A stretch of DNA of 64,000 bases from Natronococcus jeotgali DSM 18795 (GCF_000337695.1 NZ_AOIA01000034.1:152458-216457), one strand, 5' to 3'; counted from the first letter of the stretch, positions 35,148 to 44,351 are shown. A program made the numbers and translations. The notes: a model not told the origin generated them from the letters alone.

Positions 35148-36590
35148 ATGAGCGACATCGAGGGCGTGTACGAGGACCTCGAGGCGGACGTTTCTCTCGA
35201 GGAGTTTCGCGAGGCCGTCGAGGAGAAAGTCGAGCAGATGGGCGGGCTCGCCGACGAGGAGACGGCGGCGATGCTCATCGCCCACGAGATCGGCGAGAGC
35301 GAGGTCGGGGGCGTCGCCGACGTCGAACCCGGGATGGAGGAGGCGAAGTTCGTCGCCAAGGTGATCGACATCGGCGAGTTGCGGACCTTCGAGCGCGACG
35401 GCGAGGACGAGGACGGCCGCGTCGTCAACGTCGAGGTCGCCGACGAGACGGGGTCGATCCGGGCGGCCTTCTGGGACGACCACGCCGAGGCGACCCGCGA
35501 GGAACTCGAGGAGGGCCAGGTGTTGCGGATCAAGGGTCGACCGAAGGAGGGCTTTTCGGGCGTCGAGGTCAGCGTCGACGAGGTCGAACCCGACCCCGAC
35601 ACCGAGATCGACGTGCAGGTCTCGGACACTCACACCGTCGAGGCGCTGTCGCTCGGGCTCTCGAGCGTGAACCTCGTCGGCGTCGTCCTCGACACCGACA
35701 GCGTGCGCACCTTCGACCGCGACGACGGCTCGGAGGGGAAGGTCGCGAACCTCGTCGTCGGGGACTCGACGGGACGTATCCGGGTGACGATGTGGGACGA
35801 GCGCGCGGAACAGGTAACGGAGTTCGAGACGGGCGACACCGTCGAGGTCGTCGACGGCTACGTCCGCGAGCGCGACGGTTCGCTCGAGCTCCACGTCGGC
35901 AACCGCGGCGCGATCGAGCCCGTCGACGCCGACGTCGAGTACGTTCCGGAGAACGTGCCGATCGAGGACGTCGAAATCGGCCAGACGGTCGACATCGCGG
36001 GCGTCGTCCGCTCCGCCGACCCCAAACGGACCTTCGACCGCGACGACGGCTCGGAAGGGCAGGTTCGGAACATCAGGGTCCAGGACGCTACCGGTGACAT
36101 CCGGGTCGCGCTCTGGGGCGAGAAGGCCGACCTCGACGTCGGTCCCGGCGACGAGGTCGCCGTAGCCGACGTCGAGATCCAGGACGGCTGGCAGGACGAC
36201 CTCGAGGCCTCCGCAGGCTGGCAGGCGACGGTGACCGTTCTCGATTCGGACGCCGACCGGGGTGCCGAGACGAGTTCCGACACCGACGACGAGAACGCGG
36301 GCCTGTCGTCGTTCGCCGACGGCTCCGATTCGGCGGCGGACGACGACGGCTCGAGGACGGACGAGGGCGGGGACGCCGATGAGATCGGGGACGATGATCG
36401 GAACGACCCCGAACCCGGCGAGGAGATCGAGTTCACCGGCGTCGTCGTTCAGGCGGGCGATCCGATCGTCCTCGACGACGGGGAGACGACGATGAGCGTC
36501 GAGACCGACGTCGACGTCGGCCTCGGCGAGGAGGTAACCGCCCGCGGGACCGTCCGGAACGATCGACTCGAGGCGAACGACGTGTTCTGA
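35148..36590 (+). CDS. OB-fold single-stranded DNA-binding protein (RPA-like)
   Basis: A 480-aa protein with three OB folds (about residues 60-155, 165-270 and 270-375) carrying the repeated RTFDRDDGSEGKV(A/R)N motif, and a fourth C-terminal OB-like segment (IEFTGVVVQAGDP) after a long acidic linker. It binds ssDNA in replication and repair. The ATG at 35148 is preferred over upstream codons; it lies ~30 nt after an aattctta box. Next downstream are histone and histone deacetylase genes in the same direction, a DNA-transaction operon. No zinc finger is evident. Confidence 0.93.
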   Translation: MSDIEGVYEDLEADVSLEEFREAVEEKVEQMGGLADEETAAMLIAHEIGESEVGGVADVEPGMEEAKFVAKVIDIGELRTFERDGEDEDGRVVNVEVADETGSIRAAFWDDHAEATREELEEGQVLRIKGRPKEGFSGVEVSVDEVEPDPDTEIDVQVSDTHTVEALSLGLSSVNLVGVVLDTDSVRTFDRDDGSEGKVANLVVGDSTGRIRVTMWDERAEQVTEFETGDTVEVVDGYVRERDGSLELHVGNRGAIEPVDADVEYVPENVPIEDVEIGQTVDIAGVVRSADPKRTFDRDDGSEGQVRNIRVQDATGDIRVALWGEKADLDVGPGDEVAVADVEIQDGWQDDLEASAGWQATVTVLDSDADRGAETSSDTDDENAGLSSFADGSDSAADDDGSRTDEGGDADEIGDDDRNDPEPGEEIEFTGVVVQAGDPIVLDDGETTMSVETDVDVGLGEEVTARGTVRNDRLEANDVF

Positions 36591-36653
36591 GACGGCGAAA
36601 AACGCCGAATCACGAGGAAAAGCGTTAAGGGAGTTAACTCCGGCTATCATGAT

Positions 36654-37085
36654 ATGAACGTCGAACTCCCGTTCGCGCCGGTGGATACGATCATCCGGCG
36701 GAACGCGGACGAGCTTCGGGTGAGCGCCGACGCCTCGGAGGAACTCGCAAAGCGCATCCAGGACCGCGGGAGCGAGCTCGCGACCGAGGCTGCCGAGCGA
36801 GCGGACGCCGACGGGCGCAAGACCCTGATGGCCGAGGACTTCGGGGTCGAGACGGTCGTCGACAAGGAGGGCCTCGAGTTGCCCGTCGCCCCGGTCGACC
36901 GCATCGCGCGCCTCGAGATCGACTCCCGGTACCGGGTCTCGATGGACGCCCGGATCGCGCTCGCGGACATCCTCGAGGACTACGCCGACAACGTCGCCCG
37001 GGCCGCGGCCGTCCTCGCGCGCCACGCCGATCGGCGCACGATCACGGACGACGATATCGAGACGTACTTCTCGCTGTTCGAGTGA
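36654..37085 (+). CDS. archaeal histone, fused double histone fold
   Basis: A 143-aa protein with two consecutive histone folds (residues ~5-65 and ~75-140), so one chain forms a pseudo-dimer as in other haloarchaea. Each fold starts with L-P-(F/V)-A-P-V-D and ends near KTLMAEDF or RTITDDDIETYF. It is much more acidic than canonical archaeal histones, a salt adaptation that may reduce DNA binding. 63 nt separate it from the ssDNA-binding gene, with aggaaaagcgttaa before it; the next gene follows after one base. Confidence 0.95.
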   Translation: MNVELPFAPVDTIIRRNADELRVSADASEELAKRIQDRGSELATEAAERADADGRKTLMAEDFGVETVVDKEGLELPVAPVDRIARLEIDSRYRVSMDARIALADILEDYADNVARAAAVLARHADRRTITDDDIETYFSLFE

Positions 37086-37086
37086 G

Positions 37087-38106
37087 ATGCAGTTCGGCTA
37101 CAGCGAGACCTGTCTCGCACACGATCCCGGCGCGCGTCATCCGGAGTCGCCGGACCGACTGCGCGCGATTCGCGAGGGACTGAAGCGAAAACACGGCGTC
37201 CAGTACGTCGAGGCCGATCCCGTCGACGTCGACGTCATCGACGGCGTTCACGACCGCGACTACCTCGAGTCCGTCAGGGAGTTCTGTGCCGACGGCGGGG
37301 GTAACTGGGACCCCGATACCACCGCGGTCGAGGAGACCTGGGACGCGGTCAGATACAGCGCCGGACAGGCCTGTTGGGCCGCCGAAACGGCGCTCGACGG
37401 CGACGATGGCCGAGAGACGCCGTTTTCGATCGGCAGGCCACCGGGCCACCACGCCGTCTCCGACGACGCGATGGGCTTTTGTTTCGTCAACAACGTCGCC
37501 GTCGCCGCCCAGCACGCCCTCGAAACGCGTGACGTCGACCGGGTCGCGATCGTCGACTGGGACGTTCACCACGGCAACGGTACGCAGGACATCTTCTACG
37601 ACCGCGGGGACGTCTTTTTCGCGTCGATCCACGAACAGGGACTGTACCCGGGCACTGGAGCGGTCGAGGAGACTGGCGAGGGTTCGGGCGAGGGAGCGAC
37701 GATGAACCTCCCGATGCCCGCCGGCACCGACGACCGGGACTACCTCGAGGCGGTCGAGGGACCGATCGCGACCGCGCTCGAGGCGTACGACCCCGACCTC
37801 CTGCTGATCAGCGCCGGCTTCGACGCTCACCGCCACGACCCGATCTCGCGGATTCGCCTCTCGACGGAGGCCTACGCCCTGCTGACCGATCGGCTCCGCG
37901 GGATCGCCGACCGAACCGACGCGGCGCTGGGGTTCGTCCTCGAGGGAGGGTACGGACTCGACGTGCTGGCCGACACCGTCGCGCTGGTCCACGAGACGTT
38001 CGACGGCCGCGAACCGATCGAACCCGACGGCGACCGCAGCCCCGACGCCGTCGAACTGCTCGAGGAGGTCGCGGCGGCTCACGACCTCGAGTTGGACCTG
38101 GATTGA
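37087..38106 (+). CDS. histone deacetylase family protein
   Basis: A 339-aa zinc amidohydrolase of the class II HDAC/acetylpolyamine deacetylase family. The catalytic His pair is GRPPGHHAV (His121, His122); the Zn ligands lie in VDWDVHHGNGTQ (Asp159, His161) and ISAGFDAHRHDP. The closing GGYGL supplies the active-site Tyr. It is translationally linked to the histone gene (one-base gap). The substrate could be acetyl-lysine in protein or acetylpolyamine; the position beside a histone makes protein deacetylation attractive but unproven. Confidence 0.95.
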   Translation: MQFGYSETCLAHDPGARHPESPDRLRAIREGLKRKHGVQYVEADPVDVDVIDGVHDRDYLESVREFCADGGGNWDPDTTAVEETWDAVRYSAGQACWAAETALDGDDGRETPFSIGRPPGHHAVSDDAMGFCFVNNVAVAAQHALETRDVDRVAIVDWDVHHGNGTQDIFYDRGDVFFASIHEQGLYPGTGAVEETGEGSGEGATMNLPMPAGTDDRDYLEAVEGPIATALEAYDPDLLLISAGFDAHRHDPISRIRLSTEAYALLTDRLRGIADRTDAALGFVLEGGYGLDVLADTVALVHETFDGREPIEPDGDRSPDAVELLEEVAAAHDLELDLD

Positions 38107-38139
38107 AGCGGGCTGAGCCCCGCTATCGGGCGTTTGGAC

Positions 38140-39543
38140 TCAGGGGCGTGGCTCGAAGTACGCACGGAGCTGGCGGCCGAACTCCGGCAGCAGCGCCGTC
38201 GTCTCCGCGCCGACGAGGACGTCGTACCCGTCCTCGAGGGCGGTTTCGACGTGGGCCCCCAGTCCGACGTCGAACAGCCGCTCGCTCTCGAGGAAGGCAC
38301 GGGCGGTCGTCCACTCCCGCTCTCGCTCCGCGACGTACCGATCGCCGTCGACGAACGGGCCGTACACGTCGGAGTCGCCGGCGTAGGCGTCGTAGAACCC
38401 TTCGGCGTGGTCGCGGACGTGAACCGGCGGACCGAGATGGCGCTCGACCGCGGGTCGCTCGGCGACGGCTAGCTCCGCGAAGACGACGGCCGTCTCCGCC
38501 GCGAACGTCCGCGCCCGGAGCACGTCGAATCCGCGGTCCTCGAGTCCGCCGACGATCCCCTCGAGGGATTTCTCCAGTTGCGGGTAGAGCTGGTCGTCGA
38601 CGAGGTCGGGCGTCTCGAACCTGATCGCGACGGGCGTCGTCCCGCGGTCGGCGAGGTGCTCGCGAAGCTCCGCCTCGGTCAGCGGCGCCGGCTCCCGGGG
38701 CTCGAAGTACTCGACCGACGGCGCCGCGAGGAACTTGCGGGCGTAGTGCTGCAGGCGGGCGACGTTTTCCGCCGAACAGACGGCGGCAACGTTGCGTTCG
38801 GGGTCGGTCGGATCGATGACGATCAACGGGTCGTCGAACGCGACGTCGGCGGCGTGGTCCTCGGGGTCGAGCTCGACGGGCGGATGCCAGTCGGCCGCCG
38901 CCTCGAGCAGCGGGACGAACCCGCCGTACTCCACGACGAGCAACTCGGTGAGGTAGCCGCTGAACCCCCGCGTCCGGAGGTCGCTCCCGTAGGCGCCGAT
39001 CCCCTTCAGAAACTGCTTGGCGAGGCGGACGTCGGCCGCGAGCTCCGCGTCGAGGCGCTCCACAAGGTAGCGGTTGTGAAACGGCGTTCGGTCGACCGCC
39101 GATCGGATCTCGGTCGCCGACTCGAGCCGAAAGCAGGGCACGACGTCGACGTCGAACCCCTCGACCTCGCCTTTGACGTAGGGGTGTTCGGCGTACTCCT
39201 CGTGGCCGTCGGGAACCGTCGCGTGTCCGACCTCGAGGCCGTACTCCTCGAGGGTCTCGCGGTCGATCTCGGGCGGAAAGCGGACGAAAACGTCGATGTC
39301 GCGGTCGCCGCTGATCCAGGTCTCCCGGGCCGAGGATCCGACCTGCAACACGTCGGCGCCGGGCGCCAGGTCGGTCGCCGCGTCCGCAGCACGCTCGGCC
39401 AGCGTCGTCGCGACCGCGCGCAGCCGCGAGCGCTCGTCGGCGTCCGGATCGACCCGCTCTCGGACGGTCGCCAGGACCGACTCGAGGTCGGCGTTCGATC
39501 CGTTCGCACCGTACTCGTCGCGGTCGCCCTCGTCGTCGCTCAT
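38140..39543 (-). CDS. cca: CCA tRNA nucleotidyltransferase (archaeal class I)
   Basis: A 467-aa enzyme that adds CCA to tRNA 3' ends, needed because tRNA genes here do not encode CCA. The nucleotidyltransferase motif GSSARETWISGDRDIDVFV gives Asp82 and Asp84, with the third carboxylate in GFDVDVVPCF. Typical archaeal features follow (FLKGIGAYGSDLRTRGFSGYL, FAELAVAERP). Start ATG at 39541-39543. Convergent with the deacetylase gene. Confidence 0.96.
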   Translation of the reverse strand: MSDDEGDRDEYGANGSNADLESVLATVRERVDPDADERSRLRAVATTLAERAADAATDLAPGADVLQVGSSARETWISGDRDIDVFVRFPPEIDRETLEEYGLEVGHATVPDGHEEYAEHPYVKGEVEGFDVDVVPCFRLESATEIRSAVDRTPFHNRYLVERLDAELAADVRLAKQFLKGIGAYGSDLRTRGFSGYLTELLVVEYGGFVPLLEAAADWHPPVELDPEDHAADVAFDDPLIVIDPTDPERNVAAVCSAENVARLQHYARKFLAAPSVEYFEPREPAPLTEAELREHLADRGTTPVAIRFETPDLVDDQLYPQLEKSLEGIVGGLEDRGFDVLRARTFAAETAVVFAELAVAERPAVERHLGPPVHVRDHAEGFYDAYAGDSDVYGPFVDGDRYVAEREREWTTARAFLESERLFDVGLGAHVETALEDGYDVLVGAETTALLPEFGRQLRAYFEPRP

Positions 39544-39638
39544 CGCGTCCCGGTACTCGAGCGGTGAGTGAAAGGGTGTCGAACTCCGGGAAGGGAAAAC
39601 GAAAGCCCTATCAAACCTACCCGATTACCTGATGATGA

Positions 39639-39711
39639 GCCGAAGTAGCTCAGATGGTAGAGCACCTCGCTGTTAACGAGGTTGTCCCAGGTTCGAGTCC
39701 TGGCTTCGGCG
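39639..39711 (+). tRNA. tRNA-Asn (anticodon GTT)
   Basis: A 73-nt cloverleaf: acceptor GCCGAAG / CTTCGGC with discriminator G, D arm GCTCAGATGGTAGAGC, anticodon arm CCTCG-CTGTTAA-CGAGG with anticodon GTT, and T arm CCAGGTTCGAGTCCTGG. No intron, no CCA. Its last 21 nt recur at 39902-39922. Confidence 0.96.
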
Positions 39712-39901
39712 TCCGACAAATTTCTTCGGAATTTTCGGGCTGGCTGGAACGCGAAGCCTTCCAGCCCTGCTGATTTTCGAGCAATCACACGCGAGGAGCG
39801 ATAGCTCCGAGCGTATCCAGCGAGAAAATCAGCGGGACAAGCAGGACTCGAGCGCGCGAGTCGCACGCGGCGAACGGAGTGAGGCCGACCGTCTCGCACC
39901 C
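39712..39901. other. structured spacer between tRNA-Asn and its tail copy
   Basis: No gene. It contains ggctgga...tccagcc (about 39740-39767) and a wide inverted repeat gctgattttc / gaaaatcagc (39769-39778 / 39823-39832). With the flanking tail copies it looks like the relic of a small insertion or an extended terminator. Confidence 0.55.
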
Positions 39902-39922
39902 GTTCGAGTCCTGGCTTCGGCG
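39902..39922 (+). repeat. 21-nt copy of tRNA-Asn 3' end
   Basis: All 21 nt of tRNA-Asn positions 39691-39711 (T loop to discriminator base) recur here, 211 bp downstream in the same orientation. This is the classic form of an att site made by integration into a tRNA gene. Confidence 0.9.
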
Positions 39923-40019
39923 CTTTTCCGGACCTCTATCTCGAGAAGAGCGATTCCGCCGATCGAATTCGAGTTCCGAAAACGAGAGACGGGGACGTTG
40001 TTCCGCGGTGTCCCGTTTC

Positions 40020-41522
40020 TCACTCACTCGCCTCTTCGATCATCTGGAGGACAGACTCCCGGTCGCCGGTCTCGACGACTTCCTGGACGACCGCCGAGGA
40101 GACAGTTTGCTGATCGACGGACGGATTCGTTTCCCCGCTCGCGGTCGGCTCGGTGTACAGGATCCCGTTGACTTCGATGCTGTTCTCCGCTCCGCCGACG
40201 ATCTGTATCGGTCCGCCCTCGTTCCCCCGAGCGGTGTTCGCGCGCCCTTCGTTAACGCTCGAGTTGAACAGATTGAATCCGGGACTGACCGTAAACTCGT
40301 CTAAAGTGGGGTCCCCGAAGCCGCTCTCGTTGTCGTTTGCGGTGTTGTTCGACAGCGTATTCCTGTCTGACCACGCGAGGAGGATACCGCCCTCGAACCC
40401 GTTGGAGTTCGCCGTATTTCCGATCAGGGCGTTTTCGTCCGAGAACAGGAGCGAGATCCCACAGTCTGCGTTTCCGTTGGCGGTGTTTTCCCGGATCGTG
40501 TTTCCGTGTGACTCGACGAGGCTGATGCCGATGAGGTTGGTGTTTCCATTTACGGTGTTTCTTACGAGCGTATTCGCGCTCGATTCGATCAACACGACTC
40601 CGTCGAAAATGTTGTCGCTCACGGTGTTTCCCTCGAACGTGTTCTCGTGGGAGTTCTCGAGCCTGATGCCGGTGATGTTTCCGTCGACGTCGTTGGCTAC
40701 GAGGGTGTTCTCGTTCGACTCGAGGAAGAAGATGCTGCTATCTTCTTCGTCGGGGAACGAATTATCGTTCGCGGCGTTCGCCTCCAGCCGGTTCCCGTCG
40801 GCGTTCTCGAGTCGAATTCCGTGTCCGACGTTCGCGAACGCGTCGTTGTTGACAAGCGTGTTCTCCGCTGACTGGAGGAGGGAGATTCCATATCGATTAC
40901 CCGACGCGGTCGTCTCTGCGATCGATCCCGCCGTCACCTCGTCGAAGGCGATTCCGGCGTCGAACCCCTCAACGGCGAGGTTCCGTACCGTCACGTTCGA
41001 GAGGCCGTCGGTCGCGTGCCCGTTGGATTTCTTCTTGTCTGTTTTGGCTTTCGTTTCGTTTTCTCCTCCCGTACCCGGCTGAACGAGAACGCCGGCGGTC
41101 CCCGTCTCGAGCGGGCTGTCGAACCCGTTCGGTTCGGTGGGTCCTGGACCGGAGATCGCGTACCCCTGGCCATCGAGCGTCACATTGCTCGTACGAATCT
41201 CGATACAGGTTTCACCGGGCTCCGCTTCGAGATCGGTTTCCAGTGCGTAGCGTCCGGGCTCGGTGATCGTCGTACACTCGGCGATCGTCGTCCGTTCCGT
41301 CTCCGTCCGTTCGCCTTCCTGCTGGTCGGTACGTTCTTCGCCGTCGGACTGTCCATCCGATGACGGCCCGTCGGCCGCCCGAGGGTCGTTCGTCCGATCT
41401 TCTTTTTCGGCACGGCCGTCGCTGGCCCCAACGCATCCCGCCAGCCCGCTCAGCGTAATGACGCCACCGTACAGGTACGACCGTCGTCCGACCCCGCAGC
41501 CCTGGGTTTCGATATCTTTCAT
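40020..41522 (-). CDS. lipoprotein with NosD-type right-handed beta-helix repeats
   Basis: A 500-aa exported protein. A signal region ends in LSGLAGC, a probable lipobox near residue 30, followed by an acidic, Glu/Thr-rich linker. Residues ~80-480 contain about 15 parallel beta-helix rungs of the form S-x-x-N-T-x-x-x-N-T-x-x-x-N, as in NosD/periplasmic copper-binding and PbH1 proteins. It may bind or process surface polysaccharide; catalytic residues are not evident. Codon use is less GC-biased than in neighbours. It lies directly after the tRNA-Asn tail copy. Confidence 0.85.
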   Translation of the reverse strand: MKDIETQGCGVGRRSYLYGGVITLSGLAGCVGASDGRAEKEDRTNDPRAADGPSSDGQSDGEERTDQQEGERTETERTTIAECTTITEPGRYALETDLEAEPGETCIEIRTSNVTLDGQGYAISGPGPTEPNGFDSPLETGTAGVLVQPGTGGENETKAKTDKKKSNGHATDGLSNVTVRNLAVEGFDAGIAFDEVTAGSIAETTASGNRYGISLLQSAENTLVNNDAFANVGHGIRLENADGNRLEANAANDNSFPDEEDSSIFFLESNENTLVANDVDGNITGIRLENSHENTFEGNTVSDNIFDGVVLIESSANTLVRNTVNGNTNLIGISLVESHGNTIRENTANGNADCGISLLFSDENALIGNTANSNGFEGGILLAWSDRNTLSNNTANDNESGFGDPTLDEFTVSPGFNLFNSSVNEGRANTARGNEGGPIQIVGGAENSIEVNGILYTEPTASGETNPSVDQQTVSSAVVQEVVETGDRESVLQMIEEASE

Positions 41523-41709
41523 CTCGGATCCCTCCAGAATACCGGCGGACTTGGGTATGAGTCACTTATCTTTCCACGTATGTTGTTTGTACGCATCACG
41601 TCGTCAATCCTGATCTGAGGTGTACTCGGGAGTGGGATCCCATTTCTCGGGCAAACACCCCAACTATTGTTGACAGACGCTTACTTTAGGAAAAACCGAT
41701 ACGACCGAG

Positions 41710-41730
41710 AGACCGCTGTTCGAGCGGTCT
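41710..41730. promoter_or_regulatory. 8-bp palindrome upstream of the COG0523 gene
   Basis: agaccgct-gttcg-agcggtct is a perfect 8-bp inverted repeat with a 5-nt centre, about 137 nt before the ATG at 41867. It could be an operator or a terminator of something unseen. The rest of 41523-41866 shows no gene. Confidence 0.35.
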
Positions 41731-41866
41731 ACTCGCAACAACCGTCGACTACGCGTGACAATCGCCGATTCTAACCCGCACTCGACCGAGCGACAGGCCA
41801 GTGATGAACTTCGATCTCTCCGTCTCGTCGCTTCGGATGGTTGCCAGCTGCCGTTGAGATGATAGT

Positions 41867-43219
41867 ATGGACCCCGAACTCGGCCGGTTCGAATCGGAAG
41901 ACCGACGTGTGCTCGCGCCAGCGAACGATCCAATGCCCGTTCCGGTTACTATCCTCTGTGGCGAGCTCGGCGCCGGAAAGACGACGCTGCTTTCGAGACT
42001 GCTCGAGTCCGCCGACCGCGACATTGCCGTGCTGGTCAACGACGTCGGCGAGGTCAACGTCGACGCCGATCTGGTGGAAGCGCGCACCGACCTCGAGACT
42101 GGCGACGAGGTCGTCGCCCTCGAGAACGGCTGTATCTGCTGTAGTCTCGGCGGCGAGCTCTCCCGAGCCGTGATCCGGCTCTGGAAGGACCACGAGTTCG
42201 ACCACCTCGTCGTCGAAGCATCGGGAGTCGGCGAACCCGAGCCGATCGCCCGGCAGTTCGTCCGCGGTCCTGCGGGCGGCCCCTACGACCTCGAGGCAGT
42301 CGTCACCGTCGTCGACGCGCGGCGGTTCCACGATCGGTTCGCCGATGGCGAGGCGGTTCCCGTTCGGCAGGGTCCCAACGGCGAGGGAACGCGTCCCCTT
42401 TCGGACCTGGTCCTCGAGCAGGTGGAGTTCTGCGACCTGCTCGTGGTGAACAAAGGCGACCTCGTCAGCGACGCGGAACGCGAGCGAGTCGTCGCCCTGC
42501 TCGAGATGCTCCAACCGCGCGCGGCGATCGAGACGGCCGAGTACGGCGATCTGGAGCCCGAGGTCTTGCTCGGCGTCGAGCGCTTCGAACTCGAGACGGT
42601 CCGTGATTCGGCGGGCTGGAAGCGCCAGATCGAGGCCGACGCTGGCGAGGGCGAACACGGGACCGACGGAAATCACGACTGCAGCGACGGTGGCGACCCC
42701 GCTCGCGGCGGCGATCACACCCACAGCGACGGCGACCACGCGCACCCGCCAGAACGGTACGGGATCGAGGTCGAGGGCTACCACCGTCGCCGTCCGTTCC
42801 ACCCGGAACGGTTCGCCGAGCTGCTGCGTTCGCTTCCCGACGGGCTCGTCCGCGCGAAGGGGCTGACGTGGATCGCCGGCCGCGAGGACCAGGCGATCAC
42901 GACGAGCACCGCCGGCGCCGCGACCACGCTCGAGGTGACCGGTCGCTGGATCGCCAGCTTTGCCGAAGAACGACAGGAGACGTATCGTCGGGGCCAGCCC
43001 GACCTCGTCTGGGACGAGGAGCACGGCGATCGGGAGGTGCGGCTCGCGCTCATCGGCCGCGACGTCGACTGGGACGCCCTCGAGTCGCGCCTCGACGACT
43101 GTCTGCTATCCGACGAGGAGATGGCCGCCGACTGGAGCGACTACGAGAACCCCGCACCGACGGGGATGGGTGAAACGGTGACGATCTCGAGCGCCGACCC
43201 GGAGGCGCCGGCCCGATGA
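41867..43219 (+). CDS. COG0523/CobW family GTPase, putative zinc metallochaperone
   Basis: A 450-aa G3E GTPase. Motifs: P-loop GELGAGKT (32-39), the metal-binding C-x-C-C in ENGCICCS (Cys89, Cys91, Cys92), and NKGD for guanine. A His/Asp-rich loop around residues 265-295 (NHDCSDGG, DHTHSDGDHAH) is typical of Zn- or Ni-handling members. The C-terminal CobW_C domain starts at RRRPFHPERF. A Met at residue 23 (41933) is an alternative start closer to family norms. The palindrome at 41710-41730 may be its operator. Confidence 0.92.
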   Translation: MDPELGRFESEDRRVLAPANDPMPVPVTILCGELGAGKTTLLSRLLESADRDIAVLVNDVGEVNVDADLVEARTDLETGDEVVALENGCICCSLGGELSRAVIRLWKDHEFDHLVVEASGVGEPEPIARQFVRGPAGGPYDLEAVVTVVDARRFHDRFADGEAVPVRQGPNGEGTRPLSDLVLEQVEFCDLLVVNKGDLVSDAERERVVALLEMLQPRAAIETAEYGDLEPEVLLGVERFELETVRDSAGWKRQIEADAGEGEHGTDGNHDCSDGGDPARGGDHTHSDGDHAHPPERYGIEVEGYHRRRPFHPERFAELLRSLPDGLVRAKGLTWIAGREDQAITTSTAGAATTLEVTGRWIASFAEERQETYRRGQPDLVWDEEHGDREVRLALIGRDVDWDALESRLDDCLLSDEEMAADWSDYENPAPTGMGETVTISSADPEAPAR

Positions 43220-43271
43220 GAACCGCGGTCTCGGGACAGGAGTTATCGCCCTTCGGTCTGGAGGTACGCGT

Positions 43272-43853
43272 ATGACGACCGATCGCGCCGACCGGCGGAG
43301 CACCGACGACCACGGCCACGACCTCATCGATCCGCTCTACGTCGGGATCGTCACGGTCTCGAGTTCGCGAGCCGCGGCGGCCGACCCCGACGATCCCGGC
43401 GGCGACACGATCCAGGAGTGTTTCGAAGCGGAGGGTCACGAGGTCCGGGATCGCGTGCTGGTTCGGGACGACTACTCCGCGATCCGTACCGCGGTTCGGG
43501 GTCTCGTCGCCCGCCAGGATATCGACGTCGTTTGCACGACGGGCGGCACCGGCGTCACGGCCGACGACGTCTCCCCCGAGGCGACGTCGTCGCTGTTCGA
43601 ACGCGAACTTCCCGGCTTCGGCGAGCTGTTCCGCTCGCTGTCGTGGGAGGAGATCGGCACGCGAGCGATGTCCTCGCGAGCGACTGCCGGCATCGCCGTC
43701 GACACGCCGGTGTTCTGTCTCCCGGGGAGCACGGGCGCCTGTCGAACGGCCTGCGAGGAGCTGATCGTCCCCGAGACTCCCCACCTCGCGGGACTGGCGA
43801 CGCGCCACCGCGAGGGGACGACCGAGCAGACGCTCGCCGACTACGACGAGTAA
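43272..43853 (+). CDS. moaB: MoaB/MogA molybdopterin-binding protein
   Basis: A 193-aa MPT adenylyltransferase-like protein, for pterin cofactor maturation ahead of metal insertion. The family's TTGGTGVTADDVSPEA loop, YVGIVTVSSSRAAAA opening and FCLPGSTGACRTAC are present. The start follows a GGAGGT site 8 nt upstream. It fits the need of the tungsto/molybdoenzyme at 14987, although they are not adjacent. Confidence 0.94.
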   Translation: MTTDRADRRSTDDHGHDLIDPLYVGIVTVSSSRAAAADPDDPGGDTIQECFEAEGHEVRDRVLVRDDYSAIRTAVRGLVARQDIDVVCTTGGTGVTADDVSPEATSSLFERELPGFGELFRSLSWEEIGTRAMSSRATAGIAVDTPVFCLPGSTGACRTACEELIVPETPHLAGLATRHREGTTEQTLADYDE

Positions 43854-43913
43854 CCTCCCGCGGCGTGCGCTGTGATTGCCGGAGCGGTCGCCAGCCGTCG
43901 GCACGCCCGCAAC

Positions 43914-43924
43914 AGTCTTTATTG
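43914..43924 (+). promoter_or_regulatory. box A for the 42-aa gene
   Basis: agtctttattg at 43914-43924, centred about 30 nt before the ATG at 43951, is a good archaeal TATA box and predicts a near-leaderless mRNA. Confidence 0.55.
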
Positions 43925-43950
43925 GCTTCGAGGTCGAAGTCTCGAGTGTT

Positions 43951-44079
43951 ATGTGTCACCACTTCGAATCCGTCTTCGAGCTCGACGCCGAGGAGCGAGC
44001 CGACGTCCTCGAGTCCCACTCCGACGAGGAACTCGAGGCAGAGCTTTCCGATGACGAACTCGAGGCGCTGACCGCGTAG
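43951..44079 (+). CDS. 42-aa acidic protein
   Basis: A small frame beginning MCHHFESVFELDAEE, with the rest helical and Asp/Glu/Leu-rich. The Cys-His-His start could bind a metal. A box A at the right distance and haloarchaeal codon use support it; I recall similar tiny conserved proteins from haloarchaea but cannot name the family. It precedes the tRNA and the island. Confidence 0.65.
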   Translation: MCHHFESVFELDAEERADVLESHSDEELEAELSDDELEALTA

Positions 44080-44151
44080 CCGAACCGGTGCTTTTTCGCG
44101 GACGAAACAGACAGCAAGCGTTAACTATCGTGCCGGGTTCGTTCGACTCGA

Positions 44152-44226
44152 GGGCCCTTAGCTCAGCCTGGTTAGAGCGCTCGGCTCATAACCGAGTGGT
44201 CGATGGTTCGAATCCGTCAGGGCCCA
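44152..44226 (+). tRNA. tRNA with CAT anticodon (Ile2 or elongator Met)
   Basis: A 75-nt cloverleaf: acceptor GGGCCCT / AGGGCCC with discriminator A, D arm GCTCAGCCTGGTTAGAGC, anticodon arm CTCGG-CTCATAA-CCGAG with anticodon CAT. The body closely resembles bacterial tRNA-Ile2. In haloarchaea the elongator tRNA-Met gene is known to carry an intron, and none is present, so the agmatidine-modified tRNA-Ile2 reading AUA is the better guess. Its 3' 21 nt and the next base recur at 49575-49596. Confidence 0.88.
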
Positions 44227-44351
44227 TGTACCTCGCGGCGAACAATCCGTGAACCGCGAGTACGGGATCGCTGGCGGTTCGAACCAGACTGAGGTTCTAC
44301 GAGCAACGCGAGCAGGTTCTCAGGCGAGGTTCGAATCCGTCAGGGGCCATG
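44206..44351 (+). repeat. island left-end unit (tRNA tail to tail copy)
   Basis: A ~146-bp unit that starts in the T arm of the tRNA and ends with a second, slightly altered tail (44328-44350, one mismatch in 23). A matching unit lies at 49575-49719; positions are offset by 5368-5369 bp throughout, with only four mismatches over 44274-44327. Confidence 0.85.
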
